From: Pedobacter sp. HDW13
GTDB lineage: Bacteria > Bacteroidota > Bacteroidia > Sphingobacteriales > Sphingobacteriaceae
DNA: 64,000 nt
Direction: 5' to 3'
Assembly: GCF_011303555.1 (NCBI RefSeq)
Contig: NZ_CP049868.1
Coordinates: forward strand, 5,456,001-5,520,000
The position numbers were made by a program, and so were the translations under genes. Shown piece by piece: positions 63,486-64,000 of the stretch. The stretch's first letter is position 1, and every line of letters begins with the position of its first letter. The notes below the pieces were generated by a model that worked only from the letters and a program-made list of their open reading frames with translations, ran no database searches and was not told the DNA's origin.

Positions 63486-64000
63486 ATGGATTCAACCCCT
63501 CCACCATTTGATCCTCTGAAATACAAACAAACCACCCACCAGCAATGGCAGGAAGCGGCAGAGGCCTGGTATCGCTGGAGTCCTTTGTTGCACCAATGGC
63601 TGGGCAAAACCACCGAAAAAATGCTCAATATGGCTGGCGTAACTACCGGACAAAACCTGCTTGATATTGCTGCTGGTGCCGGAGAGCAATCTATTACTGC
63701 TGCCAGAATGGTGGGGCCAACAGGCAGGGTTTTAGCTACCGATATTTCTGCTAATATTCTCGAATATGCCAAACAAATGGCCGCACAGGTCGGATTGAGC
63801 AACATTGACACCGCTGTAATGGATGGCGAAAAGCTAACGCTCGATGATGAAACATTTGATGTTGTAATTTCGAGGGTTGGGTTGATTTATTTCCCCGATC
63901 AGCAAAAGGCCCTGAAAGAAATGTTACGGGTACTTAAACCGGGAGGAAAAATAGCTGCCATTGTTTATTCCGTACCCGAAAAGAATACATTTTTCGCTAT
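63486..64000 (+). CDS. Class I SAM-dependent methyltransferase, N-terminal part
   Basis: The first 171 codons of a gene cut by the right edge. Motif I is LLDIAAGAGEQSITAA, followed by ATDISANILEYAKQMA (motif II), MDGEKLTLDDETFDVVISRVGLIYFPD, and MLRVLKPGGKIAAIVYS. These are typical of UbiE/COQ5-like methyltransferases. The N-terminus begins MDSTPPPFDPLKYKQTT and has no signal peptide. The substrate cannot be told. Confidence 0.88.
   Translation, partial: MDSTPPPFDPLKYKQTTHQQWQEAAEAWYRWSPLLHQWLGKTTEKMLNMAGVTTGQNLLDIAAGAGEQSITAARMVGPTGRVLATDISANILEYAKQMAAQVGLSNIDTAVMDGEKLTLDDETFDVVISRVGLIYFPDQQKALKEMLRVLKPGGKIAAIVYSVPEKNTFFA

Noticed and set aside
1..64000. CRISPR arrays, tRNA, rRNA, transposases, integrases
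   Set aside because: No evenly spaced identical repeats, no cloverleaf or rRNA cores and no transposase domains were recognised by reading; a covariance-model and profile search would be needed to exclude weak cases.

Overview
The window looks like chromosomal DNA from a member of the Bacteroidota, most likely a Pedobacter-like Sphingobacteriaceae. The evidence is two complete ECF-sigma/FecR/SusC/SusD loci, futalosine-pathway menaquinone genes, many LxxC lipoproteins, promoters of the Bacteroidota type (TTG, about 19 bases, TAnnTTTG), few Shine-Dalgarno sequences, several TTG/GTG starts, and low-to-moderate G+C. No rRNA, tRNA, CRISPR array, transposase or phage gene was seen.

Layout. 1-4.7 kb: a leftward envelope operon (PASTA protein, MltG transglycosylase, thioesterase, start of a YihY/BrkB protein) lies divergent to D-Ala-D-Ala ligase, a Crp/Fnr regulator and a DUF983 protein with a likely Crp-type operator. 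4.9-10.4 kb: leftward housekeeping genes (lipoprotein, CutC, DUF2314 protein, glycosylasparaginase, omega-amidase, methionine-type aminotransferase). 10.7-15.8 kb: an ApbE-DUF2271 flavin transferase with a PepSY membrane protein, a Bcr/CflA exporter, a queuosine-precursor transporter and a lipoprotein. 16.0-20.3 kb: a leftward methionine operon (metY, metX, hom) behind a long leader holding a SAM-I riboswitch and a short ORF very rich in Cys and Met codons. 20.4-23.2 kb: two secreted proteins and a frameshifted cystathionine gamma-synthase-type gene. 23.5-26.8 kb: mqnE, a histidine phosphatase, mqnA and an unknown overlapping gene. 26.9-36.9 kb: an HPF-like protein, MutS, an NlpC/P60 lipoprotein, two thioredoxin-fold proteins, a DUF1624 membrane protein, a GH125 mannosidase and a GAF histidine kinase. 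37-41.7 kb: divergent GH95 and GH92 glycosidases. 41.9-51.8 kb: a first ECF/FecR/SusC/SusD locus followed by a zinc metalloprotease and a DUF3347 protein. 51.9-53.7 kb: an M60-type peptidase. 54.5-62.9 kb: a second ECF/FecR/SusC/SusD locus ending in a sulfatase. The right edge cuts a SAM-dependent methyltransferase.

How the genes fit together. The methionine block uses direct sulfhydrylation: Hom makes homoserine, MetX acetylates it and MetY inserts sulfide. The leader upstream of metY appears to combine SAM sensing with a Cys/Met-codon leader peptide, and is the most interesting feature here. The broken cystathionine-type gene nearby fits with transsulfuration being dispensable. The glycosidases, M60 peptidase, sulfatase and glycosylasparaginase together suggest breakdown of glycoproteins and mannose- or fucose-containing glycans. 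The GH92 enzyme has Gln where most of the family has the Glu general acid, which hints at a mannose-phosphate substrate.

Four intergenic gaps carry a dispersed repeat based on GTCATTTCGA, and two carry copies of a separate two-hairpin repeat of about 125 bp.
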